From NCBI GenBank assembly GCA_002328075.1, contig DCVT01000006.1, positions 1 to 64,000 on the forward strand: a stretch of 64,000 bases of DNA, in the 5' to 3' direction. Below are positions 24,890 through 34,200 of the stretch, piece after piece. The notes under the pieces were generated by a model. The model searched no databases and was not told where the DNA came from. It worked only from the letters and a program-made list of their open reading frames with translations. The position numbers and the translations under genes were made by a program. This stretch comes from Anaerolineales bacterium UBA2181 (lineage in GTDB: Bacteria > Chloroflexota > Anaerolineae > Promineifilales > UBA4811). Each line of letters starts with the position of its first letter. Within the stretch, counting starts at the first letter, position 1.

Positions 24890-25669
24890 ATGATTCGGCC
24901 GAGAGTCATCCCCTGCCTCCTGTTACGCAACAGAGGACTGGTCAAGACGGTTCAGTTCAACGATCCCACCTACCTGGGAGACCCCATTAACATTGTCAGG
25001 ATCTTCAACGACAAGGAGGTGGACGAGCTTGTGGTTCTCGACATAACGGCTACTGTGGAGAACCGCAAGCCACCTTTCAAACTCCTCTCGGAGATCGCCA
25101 GCGAGTGCTTTATGCCACTGGGGTATGGCGGAGGTGTTCGAGACCTGCAAGACATCCGAACCATCCTGGGCTTGGGTATCGAAAAGGTGGTGATCAACAG
25201 CTATGCTGTCGAGAATCCGGCTTTTGTCAGGGCAGCAGCCGACCTGTACGGCAGCCAGAGCATTGTGGTCTCCATTGACGTCAGACGCAACCGGAGAGGA
25301 CGGCAAGAGGTGGTTACGCAGTGCGGGAACAGGTGGACCGGCCTCGACCCGGTTCGCCTTGCCGCCGATATGCAGCACGCTGGCGCCGGTGAATTGCTGC
25401 TCAACTCGATTGACCGCGACGGTACCATGCGAGGGTATGACATCGAATTGATTAGCCAGGTAGCTGGAGCGCTCGGCATACCGGTCGTGGTTTGTGGAGG
25501 TGCCCGCACCATCAACGACCTGGTCTCGGCCGTACGCGACGGCGGCGCGTCCGCTGCCGCAGCTGGCAGTATGTTTGTCTTTCAAGGTCCCCTGCGCGCA
25601 GTATTGATCAGCTTTCCCACGCCAGATGAGCTAAAGCTGGCTTTCTCAGGAGGACAGATTCATGGCTGA
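24890..25669 (+). CDS. hisF2: HisF-like cyclase homolog (HisF2) lacking the first catalytic Asp
   Basis: The 259-residue (beta/alpha)8 barrel resembles HisF: RVIPCLLLRNRGLVKT, GDPINIVRIFNDKEVDELVVLDI, GYGGGVRDLQDI, VVINSYAVENPAF, VVSIDVRR, LLNSIDRDGTMRGYD and VVCGGA. Histidine-pathway HisF begins IIPCLDV with catalytic Asp11. Here that residue is Leu (IPCLLL), typical of the WbpG-associated HisF2, while the second Asp (SIDRDG) is kept. It likely channels ammonia from HisH2 to WbpG. ATG 24890 is chosen 2 nt after hisH2; the open frame upstream is a shadow. Confidence 0.88.
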   Translation: MIRPRVIPCLLLRNRGLVKTVQFNDPTYLGDPINIVRIFNDKEVDELVVLDITATVENRKPPFKLLSEIASECFMPLGYGGGVRDLQDIRTILGLGIEKVVINSYAVENPAFVRAAADLYGSQSIVVSIDVRRNRRGRQEVVTQCGNRWTGLDPVRLAADMQHAGAGELLLNSIDRDGTMRGYDIELISQVAGALGIPVVVCGGARTINDLVSAVRDGGASAAAAGSMFVFQGPLRAVLISFPTPDELKLAFSGGQIHG

Positions 25670-26783
25670 CACCTACCAGATCTGCACCCGTTGTGTCATG
25701 GACACCACGGATCCTGACATGCATTTTGATCAAGGCGGCGTGTGCTACCATTGCCACGCCTATGATGCTGCCGTTGTTCGCAGGGTTTTCACTGGCGAGG
25801 CGGGAAATCAAAGACTTGACTTTACCATCGGCCGCATCAAACGGGAAGGTACTGGCAAACCATACGACTGCGTGATCGGCGTGAGTGGCGGCGTAGACAG
25901 CACCTTTGTGGCGCTAAAGGTCAAGGAGCTCGGTCTGCGACCGCTTGCCGTGCACCTCGACAACGGCTGGGACTCGGAACTGGCGGCCAACAACATCCAT
26001 CAGGCCCTAAAGCGATTGAACATTGACCTGCACACCCACGTGATAGACTGGGAGGAGTTCCGGGATTTGCAGATTTCATTCCTCAAGGCATCTACACCCG
26101 ACTCTGAGATTCCATCAGATCATGCCATTGTCGCGCTCCTCTATCAAACGGCAAGAAGATTGGGGGTCAGGTACATCATTGCGGGCTACAATGCGCGCAC
26201 CGAAAGCCATCTGCCCCGGGCGTGGTCCCGTGGGCACATGGATTGGCGGTACATCCAGAGCGTGCACAGGCAGTTCGGTTCGGGCAGGCTCTCGACCTAT
26301 CCGCACATGGGGTTTTTGGAGTATTACTGGCACCGTCTTGGGCGTAGGATGATTCACCTGCTCAACTATATTGACTTTGTCAAACACGATGCCATTCCCA
26401 TTTTGGAGAAGGAACTTGGATGGCAGTATTATGGCGGAAAACACTATGAAAGCATATACACCAGGTTCTACCAGGGGTACATCCTGCCACGCAAATTTGG
26501 CTATGACAAGAGGCGGGTCCATCTTTCCAGCCTCATCTGCTCCGGTGAGATAACCAGGGATCAAGCTTTGGCAGAACTGCAAAGCCCGCCTTATCCGGCC
26601 GAATTGCAGCAAGACGACAAGATCTACGTCATGAAGAAGTTGGGCCTGACCCCAGAGCAGTTCGACGACTTGATGCAGATGCCCCGAAAGACATACTGGG
26701 ATTACCCATCTTACGGCCGCATCGAGGAGAGCGCCCCCTATCGGGCCGCGCGGGCCATCTACCGGCGGTTTTACCGGTACTGA
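25662..26783 (+). CDS. N-acetyl sugar amidotransferase (WbpG-like), copy B
   Basis: The 373-residue paralog of the 21804 gene has long near-identical stretches (VIGVSGGVDSTFVALKVKEL, AVHLDNGWDSELA, SSLICSGEITRDQAL) and the same Zn-type head CTRCVMDTTDPDM with CYHC. It overlaps hisF2 by 8 nt, so this copy is the one translationally coupled to the ammonia-supplying pair. The two copies differ most around residues 185-215 (YPHMGFLEYYWHRLGRRM here), a likely substrate- or partner-contact region. Both look functional. Confidence 0.88.
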   Translation: MADTYQICTRCVMDTTDPDMHFDQGGVCYHCHAYDAAVVRRVFTGEAGNQRLDFTIGRIKREGTGKPYDCVIGVSGGVDSTFVALKVKELGLRPLAVHLDNGWDSELAANNIHQALKRLNIDLHTHVIDWEEFRDLQISFLKASTPDSEIPSDHAIVALLYQTARRLGVRYIIAGYNARTESHLPRAWSRGHMDWRYIQSVHRQFGSGRLSTYPHMGFLEYYWHRLGRRMIHLLNYIDFVKHDAIPILEKELGWQYYGGKHYESIYTRFYQGYILPRKFGYDKRRVHLSSLICSGEITRDQALAELQSPPYPAELQQDDKIYVMKKLGLTPEQFDDLMQMPRKTYWDYPSYGRIEESAPYRAARAIYRRFYRY

Positions 26784-26811
26784 GGCCCCAGACCGACGCC
26801 TATGGCTTGCC

Positions 26812-27987
26812 ATGCCAACGGATCGTGACCCCATCCACGTCGCGATGCTCCTTTCCAACCCGTTTCGCCCTGACCCGCGGGTACTGAAAGAGGCCAACAG
26901 CTTGGCGGCTCTGGGCCACCAAGTGACCGTCATCGCCTGGGACCGGGCCGCGGAGATGCCCGCCCAGGAGGTTCTGCCGTCAGGCGTGCACGTCACGCGA
27001 GTTCAGCATGTGCCATCGGCATACGGCGAGGGCGCGCGGCAAATTCTGCGCCTGCCCCTCTTCTGGCGGGCCGCTCTGCCGATGCTCAGTCGACAGGATC
27101 CGGGCGTGGTTCATTGTCACGATTTCGATACACTGCCGGCCGGCCTACTTTGGGGAAAACTTCACCGCCGCCCGGTGATCTATGACGCGCACGAGCACTA
27201 CGCCGATCTCTGCCGGCCGCGCCTTCACGGAGTCGGAGGAGCGTTGCTTTACCGACTCATCCACTTTGCCGAACGGGCGGGCGCCCGCGCCGCATCCGCC
27301 GTTGTGACGGTGGACGCAACCCTCGCCACGCTGTTCCAGCGCTTGAATCGCCGCGTAGTCATCGTCGGTCACTATCCCGCGCGGGGATTTACTGACGGCT
27401 GTGCGCCGGTGTTCACGCGTCCTGACCTGACCCTGCTTTACGTGGGTCGGCTCTCGACCGATCGAGGTCTGCTGGGGTACATCGACCTGATAAGGCGACT
27501 CCACGATCAGGGCATCCCGGCCCGCCTGCGACTGGCGGGCATCTTTACGCCGGTCAGCGAGGAGCAGCGCTTCCGTGAGCACTGCCGTGGCCTCGAAGGC
27601 GCTATTGATTTTGTGGGGTGGGTTCCATACGACGCGCTCGCGGCTCTCATGCACACCGCGGATGTTGGACTGGCTATCCTGCAGCCTGAGCCCCGCTATG
27701 TGGCAGCATTGCCGGTAAAGCTCTTTGAATACATGGCGGCCGGCCTGCCGGTAGTTGCCAGCAACTTTCCTCCCATTGCGGACGTTTTGAACAATGCGGG
27801 CTGCGGCGCTCTAGTTGATCCTCTCGATGCCGAGATGAGCGCGGACAGGATCCGGCACTGGTGGAACCACCCTGAGGACGCCCGCGTGGCGGGCGAAAAT
27901 GGCCGACAGGCCGTCCTGGACAGGTACAATTGGGAAGCCACCTTTACAGGCATGAGCGAGCTGTATTCCTCTTTGATCAGGAGATAG
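26812..27987 (+). CDS. Glycosyltransferase family 4 protein
   Basis: The 391-residue GT-B protein has VAMLLSNPFRPDPRVLKEANSL, VVHCHDFDTLPAG, YDAHEHYADL, LTLLYVGRLSTDRGLLGYIDL and FVGWVPYDALAALMHTADVGLA. The donor-site motif is LPVKLFEYMAAGLPVVASNFPP. It is probably one of four transferases building the repeat unit. It is the last gene of the lower-GC block; an 86-nt gap without a recognised element separates it from the next, higher-GC glycosyltransferase. Confidence 0.85.
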   Translation: MPTDRDPIHVAMLLSNPFRPDPRVLKEANSLAALGHQVTVIAWDRAAEMPAQEVLPSGVHVTRVQHVPSAYGEGARQILRLPLFWRAALPMLSRQDPGVVHCHDFDTLPAGLLWGKLHRRPVIYDAHEHYADLCRPRLHGVGGALLYRLIHFAERAGARAASAVVTVDATLATLFQRLNRRVVIVGHYPARGFTDGCAPVFTRPDLTLLYVGRLSTDRGLLGYIDLIRRLHDQGIPARLRLAGIFTPVSEEQRFREHCRGLEGAIDFVGWVPYDALAALMHTADVGLAILQPEPRYVAALPVKLFEYMAAGLPVVASNFPPIADVLNNAGCGALVDPLDAEMSADRIRHWWNHPEDARVAGENGRQAVLDRYNWEATFTGMSELYSSLIRR

Positions 27988-28073
27988 ACATGCGTAGTGG
28001 CCTGTTGCCTGAACCTAGCTTTCGGAATCATGTTCTGCGTGCCTGCCAGAAAGATCGCGCTTCGTAGGGCCTG

Positions 28074-29306
28074 ATGACCATGCGCATCCTCTACCTTTCC
28101 CAGTACTTTCCCCCCGAGGCCGGCGCCACCCAGACCCGCGCCTACGAGATGGCCCGCACCTGGGTCAGCCTGGGCCACCGGGTCACCATGCTGGCCGAGA
28201 TCCCCAACCACCCGGCCGGGGTCATCCCCCCCGCCTACCGCGGCAAGCTGGTAGAACGGGCCGACCTGGACGGCATTGACGTGATCCGCGTTTGGGTCAA
28301 AACTACTCCCGCCAAGACCTATCGCAACCGGATGCTCTTTTACCTCAGTTATATGATCACCGCCACATTGGCCGGGCTGCTCCTGGCCCGCGGCCGGTAC
28401 GATCTGATCTATGCCACCTCCCCACCCCTGTTTGTCGGTGGGGCGGCCCTGGCGCTCAGCCGGCTCCGACGCATCCCGCTGATCTTTGAGGTTCGCGACC
28501 TGTGGCCTGAATCGGCCGTCGCCCTGGGCCAGATCACCAGCCGGCGGGCGGTTGCCTCGGCCACCCGGCTGGAGGAGGCTTGTTACCAGACGGCCCGGCT
28601 AATCGTGGTGGTCACCGAGGGCATCCGGCACCGGTTGATCCAGCGCGGCATCCCGGCCGGGCGGCTGGCACTGGTGCCCAATGGCGCCAACGTCGAGCTG
28701 TTCCAGTTCCGGCCGGAGGGTCGCCGGCGGATCCGCGTGGAGCTGGGCTTGGAGGACGCTTTCGTGGCCGTCTATGCCGGCATCCATGGCGTTGCCCAGG
28801 GCCTGGAGACGGTGGTCGAGGCTGCCCGTTTGCTGCAGGACCGGAAAGATATCCACTTTCTGCTGGTAGGAGATGGGCCGCGAAAGGCCGCCATTGCCCG
28901 GCTGGCGGCCGAACTCCGACTGCCCAACCTCACGCTCCTGCCTGAACAACCCCGTGAGGCGATCCCCCACTATCTCTCGGCGGCCGACGTGGCGTTGGTC
29001 CCGTTGCAGAACGTCGAACTCTTTCGTGGCGCCCGGCCGTCCAAGATGTTCGATGCCTGGGCGTGCGAACGGCCGCTGCTGCTGAGCATCAACGGCGAGG
29101 CCCGCCGCGTGATGGAGGAGGCAAAGGGCGGTGTTTTTGTGCCGCCGGAGGACCCGGGCGCGATGGCCAGCGCCCTCCTGGCGCTCAGGGACGCGCCCGA
29201 GGAGTTCGCCCGGATGGGCACCAGCGGCCGGGCTTGCACCGTGGCTCACTATTCGCGTCGCGCCCTGGCAGCGCAATTGATGGACCGCCTTGAGAGCATC
29301 CTATGA
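28074..29306 (+). CDS. Glycosyltransferase family 4 protein (WbuB-like)
   Basis: The 410-residue protein has ILYLSQYFPPEAGATQTRAYEMA, IPNHPAGVIPPAYRGKL, the WbuB-type EVRDLWPESAVALG, VVVTEGIRHRLIQRG and LVPNGANVELF. VAVYAGIHGVAQGLETVVEAA and SKMFDAWACERPLLLS follow. These motifs are shared with transferases that add N-acetylated amino sugars such as FucNAc. Base composition returns to the high GC of wbpDEBA, and it overlaps the epimerase gene by ATGA. Confidence 0.87.
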   Translation: MTMRILYLSQYFPPEAGATQTRAYEMARTWVSLGHRVTMLAEIPNHPAGVIPPAYRGKLVERADLDGIDVIRVWVKTTPAKTYRNRMLFYLSYMITATLAGLLLARGRYDLIYATSPPLFVGGAALALSRLRRIPLIFEVRDLWPESAVALGQITSRRAVASATRLEEACYQTARLIVVVTEGIRHRLIQRGIPAGRLALVPNGANVELFQFRPEGRRRIRVELGLEDAFVAVYAGIHGVAQGLETVVEAARLLQDRKDIHFLLVGDGPRKAAIARLAAELRLPNLTLLPEQPREAIPHYLSAADVALVPLQNVELFRGARPSKMFDAWACERPLLLSINGEARRVMEEAKGGVFVPPEDPGAMASALLALRDAPEEFARMGTSGRACTVAHYSRRALAAQLMDRLESIL

Positions 29307-30475
29307 AGATCATCAGCGTCGTCGGCGCCAGACCCAATTTCATGAAAATCGCTCCGCTCATGCGTGAGTTGGCCCGCCACCCCGATTTTGACCACCTCCT
29401 GGTGCACACCGGACAACACTATGACCCCACCATGTCCGACGTCTTTTTTTCTGACCTCAAGCTCCCCGAGCCCGATGTTCATCTGGGGGTCGGGTCGGGC
29501 AGTCACGCCGGGCAGACGGCGCAGGTGATGCTCGGGTTCGAGCCGGTGCTGTCGGCCGAGTGCCCCGACCTGGTCATCGTGGTCGGTGACGTCAACTCGA
29601 CCCTGGCGTGCAGCCTGGTGGCGGCCAAGCTCCAGGTGCCGATCGCCCACATCGAGGCCGGCGTGCGCAGTTTTGACCGCTCCATGCCGGAGGAGATCAA
29701 CCGGGTGGTCACCGACGCCCTCTCCAGCCTGCTCTTTTCCCCTTCGCCCGAGGCTAACCTCAACTTGGCGGCCGAAGGCGTCCCGCCGGAACGCATCTAC
29801 CTGGTGGGCAACGTGATGGCGGACACGTTGTCGCAGGCAGCCGGGCTGGCTGCCGACCGGCACACGTTCCGCCGGTGGGGCCTGGGTCCGGGCGAATACG
29901 CGGTATGCACCCTCCACCGCCCGTCCAACGTGGATGATCCCGGCCGTCTTGGCGCGCTGATGGAGACCCTCGGACAGGTGTCGGCTCGCCTCCCGGTCAT
30001 CTTGCCGCTGCACCCGCGAACCGCCCGGAACCTGCAGGCTTTCGGGCTCGAGGCGCGCCACCCACAAGCGCCCAACCTGATCCTGACAGAGCCGCTCGGC
30101 TATCTGGATTTCCTCTCCCTGTTGAGCGAGGCCAAGCTGGTGCTGACCGATTCGGGCGGCATCCAGGCCGAGACATCGATCGTGGGGGTGCCCTGCCTGA
30201 CTCTGCGCGAAAACACGGAATGGCCGGTGACGGTGGAGCAGGGGACCAATTACCTGGTGGGGACCGACCCGGTCGCTGTCCTCGCCGTCGTTGAGCAGAT
30301 TCTGGCGGGTCAGTCCAAGGTGGGTCGTGTGCCGGAGCTCTGGGACGGACAAGCGGCCGGGCGAATCGCTGATGTGCTGGGGGCGTGGAGCAGCCGCCGG
30401 CAAAGCAGCCTGGCTTCGGAATCACCGCCGGACAAGCCACCAATTCGCCTCAAGGCTATCAGTATGATATCATGA
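29303..30475 (+). CDS. UDP-GlcNAc 2-epimerase family enzyme (WecB/WbpI type)
   Basis: The 390-residue non-hydrolysing epimerase has VVGARPNFMKIAPLMREL, HTGQHYDPTMSDVFF, VVGDVNSTLA, HIEAGVRSFDRSMPEE, TLHRPSNVDDP, LPLHPRTARN, LTDSGGIQAE and LRENTEWPVT. The family includes WecB (UDP-GlcNAc to UDP-ManNAc) and WbpI (UDP-GlcNAc(3NAc)A to the manno isomer). With wbpA, B, D and E in the locus, the WbpI role is the more likely. ATGA overlap with the upstream transferase. Confidence 0.88.
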   Translation: MKIISVVGARPNFMKIAPLMRELARHPDFDHLLVHTGQHYDPTMSDVFFSDLKLPEPDVHLGVGSGSHAGQTAQVMLGFEPVLSAECPDLVIVVGDVNSTLACSLVAAKLQVPIAHIEAGVRSFDRSMPEEINRVVTDALSSLLFSPSPEANLNLAAEGVPPERIYLVGNVMADTLSQAAGLAADRHTFRRWGLGPGEYAVCTLHRPSNVDDPGRLGALMETLGQVSARLPVILPLHPRTARNLQAFGLEARHPQAPNLILTEPLGYLDFLSLLSEAKLVLTDSGGIQAETSIVGVPCLTLRENTEWPVTVEQGTNYLVGTDPVAVLAVVEQILAGQSKVGRVPELWDGQAAGRIADVLGAWSSRRQSSLASESPPDKPPIRLKAISMIS

Positions 30476-30496
30476 TGTCCAGGATTACATCATGAT
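30469..30496. promoter_or_regulatory. Inverted-repeat operator of the toxin-antitoxin pair
   Basis: Perfect 10-bp arms ATCATGATGT (30469-30478) and ACATCATGAT (30487-30496) with an 8-nt centre. A shorter palindrome ATGATATCAT (30464-30473) overlaps the left arm. It sits directly ahead of the GGGAGG site of the ribbon-helix-helix antitoxin, as expected for autoregulation. Confidence 0.7.
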
Positions 30497-30507
30497 GGGA
30501 GGTCCGC

Positions 30508-30756
30508 ATGATCCGGACGCAGGTCCAACTCACTGAAGCACAGGCGCAGGTTCTCAAACGGGTCGCGGCCGAAAAGAACGTATCCACGGCCGAGTTGATT
30601 CGGCAGGCCGTGGACCTCTGGCTGCAGACCCACACGGGCACAACGGCCGAGGAGCGCCGCCAGCGTGCGGTGGACGCGGTCGGTCAGTTTCGATCGGGCC
30701 AATCTGACGTTTCCGATCGGCACGATGACTACCTGACGGAGGCATTCTCCGCATGA
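30508..30756 (+). CDS. Ribbon-helix-helix antitoxin (VapB/CopG-like)
   Basis: The 82-residue protein has the short basic strand MIRTQVQLTEAQAQ followed by two helices (LKRVAAEKNVSTAELIRQAVDLWL), the RHH dimer fold that binds operators. A disordered acidic tail (SDVSDRHDDYLTEAF) should neutralise the toxin. GGGAGG lies 5 nt before the ATG. The stop overlaps the toxin ATG by 4 nt, coupling their synthesis. Confidence 0.85.
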   Translation: MIRTQVQLTEAQAQVLKRVAAEKNVSTAELIRQAVDLWLQTHTGTTAEERRQRAVDAVGQFRSGQSDVSDRHDDYLTEAFSA

Positions 30757-31151
30757 ACATCTTTGTGGATACCTCCGCATTGTACGCGCTGATGGACGCA
30801 GATGATCGGAACCACACGAGGGCCGGTTCCTTTTGGAGAGAGGCGCTGTTGCGCCCGGCGGGCTTGTACTGCTCTAACTATGTCTTGGTGGAGAGCCTGG
30901 CGCTCATCCAACGTCGACTCGGCATCGCGGCCGTCCACCTCTTCCTGGAAGCGATCGTGCCGCTCCTTCAGGTGCAATGGATCACCGCCGACCAACACGC
31001 CGTGGCGGTGAGTGCCCTACTGGCCGCAGGGCGACGTGACCTGAGCCTGGTGGATTGCTCCAGCTTTGAGGTCATGCGTCAGGTGGGCGTGGCGGATGTG
31101 TTCACTTTTGATCGCCATTTTTCCGATCTAGGCTTCGCCTGTCACCCGTAG
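30753..31151 (+). CDS. vapC: PIN-domain ribonuclease toxin (VapC-like)
   Basis: The 132-residue protein has the PIN fold's four acidic positions: FVDTSALYALMDADDRNH (first Asp), NYVLVESLAL (Glu), LSLVDCSSFEVM (Asp) and VFTFDRHFSDLGF (Asp). VapC toxins cleave tRNA or rRNA. Paired with the upstream RHH protein it forms a type II toxin-antitoxin module. It sits between the epimerase and the ligase gene, a position suggesting insertion into the glycan locus. Confidence 0.87.
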   Translation: MNIFVDTSALYALMDADDRNHTRAGSFWREALLRPAGLYCSNYVLVESLALIQRRLGIAAVHLFLEAIVPLLQVQWITADQHAVAVSALLAAGRRDLSLVDCSSFEVMRQVGVADVFTFDRHFSDLGFACHP

Positions 31152-31209
31152 GGCCGTCGCTCGACCACCCTCGCATCGACCAGTCAAGCCCGCCGGCCGG
31201 CGGCTGTGG

Positions 31210-31215
31210 TATAAT
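31210..31215 (+). promoter_or_regulatory. Extended -10 promoter element of the ligase/TPR gene
   Basis: TATAAT preceded by TGG (TGn extended -10); no good -35 is visible at 16-18 nt upstream. The start would be near 31222, 25 nt ahead of the gene, which has GAGAGGGAGAGA immediately before its ATG. Confidence 0.5.
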
Positions 31216-31246
31216 CGCGCCCGGTACAGGTCATGAGAGGGAGAGA

Positions 31247-34200
31247 ATGCCCAGCAAACTGAGCCGTTACTGCGAAGCAGTCCTGGAGGCCGGCTGGATC
31301 GGGGCGGTGGTCCTGGTTCCCCTGTTCTTTAACGTCTACTCATCCCGCGTGTTCGAACCCGACAAGCTCACGCTGCTGCGTTCGATCACGCTGGCCATGC
31401 TGGTGGCGTGGTTGGCCAAGGTGGTCGACGGTCGAGAGTGGAAACGCTGGGGGTCGGCCAGGGCGCTCTGGCGCTATCCGATGGCCGGCCCGATCATGGC
31501 CCTGGCCGGTGTCTATCTCCTGACCACGGCGCTGTCCATCACCCCGGCCGTCAGTTTCATCGGCTCGTATCAGCGGCTGCAAGGGACCTATACCACACTG
31601 AGCTACCTGGTGGCGTTTGCCATGATGGTCCTTCACCTGCGGACCAAGGCCCAGGTGGACCGTCTGGTGTCGACGATCATCATCGCCAGCGTCCCGGTTT
31701 CGCTTTATGGGTTGATCCAGCGTTATGGTCTGGACCCGCTGCCCTGGGGAGGAGATGTGACCCAACGCATCGCCTCCAATATGGGCAACGCCATCTTTGT
31801 CTCCGCCTACCTGATCATGGTCATCCCGCTGCTGCTCGGCCGCATTGTGGACGCTTTTTCCTCCATCCTCACCGACGAACAGCTCTCCTGGGCGGACGTG
31901 ATCCGGGCCTCCATCTATATCTTTATCACCGCCGTCCACGGGCTGGCAGTGCTCTTTTCACAGAGCCGCGGTCCGCTGCTGGGACTCCTGGCCGGCGTCT
32001 TTACCTTTGCCCTGGTCCTGCTGGTGCGGCTGCGTGATGGCCATCCGGCTCGGGAGCGCTTGAGACTGCAGGAGGTTGGGGTCGCCATCGGCGTCATGCT
32101 GGCCATCGACCTGGCAGGCTTTGGCCTTTTGTACCTCTTTGGGTTGCTGGCCACCGGACAGGGCTGGATATCGGTGGAGAGCGCCGCGTTATCTGTGCCA
32201 GCTTATCGATCGGCCCTCGTCGGCGCCCTCGGCTTTGTCGGCGCGGTTGCCGGCGGGCTGGCCGGGATTGTGATCCTGGCCGCCATCCGCAAAGGGTGGC
32301 GCTGGCTCTGGTTGGACCTGATTCTGCAGGCCGCCCTGGTGGGCGGCTTTCTGGTCCTCTTTAATGTGCCCAAATCGCCCATCAGCGACTGGCGCACCCT
32401 GCCCTATATCGGCCGCATCGGCACGGCGCTTGACCTGGACGCCAACACGGCTAAGGTCCGGACCTACATCTGGCAGGGTGTGGTCGAGATGGTCACGCCG
32501 CACGAACCGCTCGAGTTCCCCGACAACCGCCAGGACCCGTTCAACGCCATCCGGCCGCTGGTGGGGTACGGTCCGGAATCCATGTACGTGTCCTACAACC
32601 GGTTTTACGTGCCTGAACTGGCGCACCACGAAAAGCGCAACGCCTCGCCCGACCGATCCCACAACGAGACGTTTGACGCGTTGGCCATCACCGGACTCCT
32701 CGGGTTAGTCGTCTGGCAGACCGTGTACGGCAGTCTGATCTATTTCGGTTTGCAGTGGTTGGGCATCATCCGCACCAGGATGGACCGTTGGTGGTTCTTT
32801 GGCCTGGTCCTGGGCGTCGGCATCGCCAGCGCGGTGCTGTTCTGGAGGTGGCAGGGCATTGAGCTGGTGGGCGTAGCCTTTCCCTTTGGCCAATTGGCCG
32901 GCCTGCTGGCGTACCTTGCCTACCACGCGCTCTTTTCGCGCCCGGCGGAGGTCGGCCAGGCTGGCGCGCCCAACGTTGTGCTGCTGGCAGCGCTTTTGGC
33001 TGCGGTCGTGGGTCACTTTGCCGAGATCCACTTTGGCATTGCCATTGCCGCCACCCGAACCTACTTTTTCGCCTACGCTGCATTGGCGGTGGTACTGGGC
33101 CACGCGCTGCCACAGGCCTTTGCTCGAGCCCAACAGGCGGCCGCCGCTGCCCAGGATCAGCCGGCCGGCAAAGCGCAGTCCAAAGGCAAACGACGGGTGG
33201 CCGTGCGGGCCGCAGTCCCGGCCAACCGCTCATCCTGGTTCAAACAGATCCTGGCCGGCGCCCTGGTGATGGGACTCGTGCTGGGTACGCTGGGCTATGA
33301 ATTCGTCGGCAACCCGGACCGAGGCTCCCAACAGGAGATTCGGTCCACCGGAGCTATCCTGTGGGGGTCATTGACTCAGAACCCCAAACAGGACTTTGCC
33401 ACAACCTATGCTACGCTGGGGTTGATGCTGCTCACCGCCGTGTTAGGCGCCACCCTGGTGGTCTGCGAGGCCGACAAGAGCGACCATCGGGACCGCCGCG
33501 GCCGGGATGCGTGGCGCGGTCTGGGTATGTACCTGGGGGTGGCTCTTGCCATTGGTCTGTTGTACATGACCTTTCAGGCCGGGCAATTGCGATTCCTGGC
33601 GCTGGGAGCCGGCGCCACCCAGGAAAACACGTTGCTGGAGCGCATCCGCATTGCCGCCACGGCTACGGCTGGGTTGCTCGGCTATTTCTACTTTTTCGTG
33701 TTTGCCATGATGGCTGCCTTGGGACTGGTGTTGGCCATCGGCCGTCCCAGCTCCAACCGGTGGGGCTCGATGCCAGCCTGGCTCAGTCTATTGGGCGGCC
33801 CGGCAGTGGCGATTCTTCTGATACTGAATACCAATTTCAACCTCATCGCAGCCGACATTGTCTACAAGCAGGCCGACCCCTGGGACAAACGTGCCTCCCA
33901 GGAACAGAGTGCAGACCTATGGCAACTTGCCATTGCTGAGTATAACCACGCGCTGGAGCTGGCCCCCAACGAGGACTTTTACTACCTCTGGCTGGGCCGG
34001 GCTTACCTCGAGCAATCGTCGGTGATCCAGGATGCCGTGGCGCAGCAGAGACTGATGGAGGTAGCGCGGGAAAAGCTGTTGCAGGCCCGCAATATCAGCC
34101 CGTTGAACACCGACCACTCGGCCAACCTGGCGCGCCTTCACACTCGGTGGGCCGAGATTGCTTCCAGCGATGTGGAGCGCACGACCAAAGCCAACCAAGC

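Noticed and set aside
24271..25669. HisH/HisF as part of a histidine biosynthesis operon
   Set aside because: No other his genes are present, HisF has lost Asp11, and both are embedded among sugar amidotransferases.
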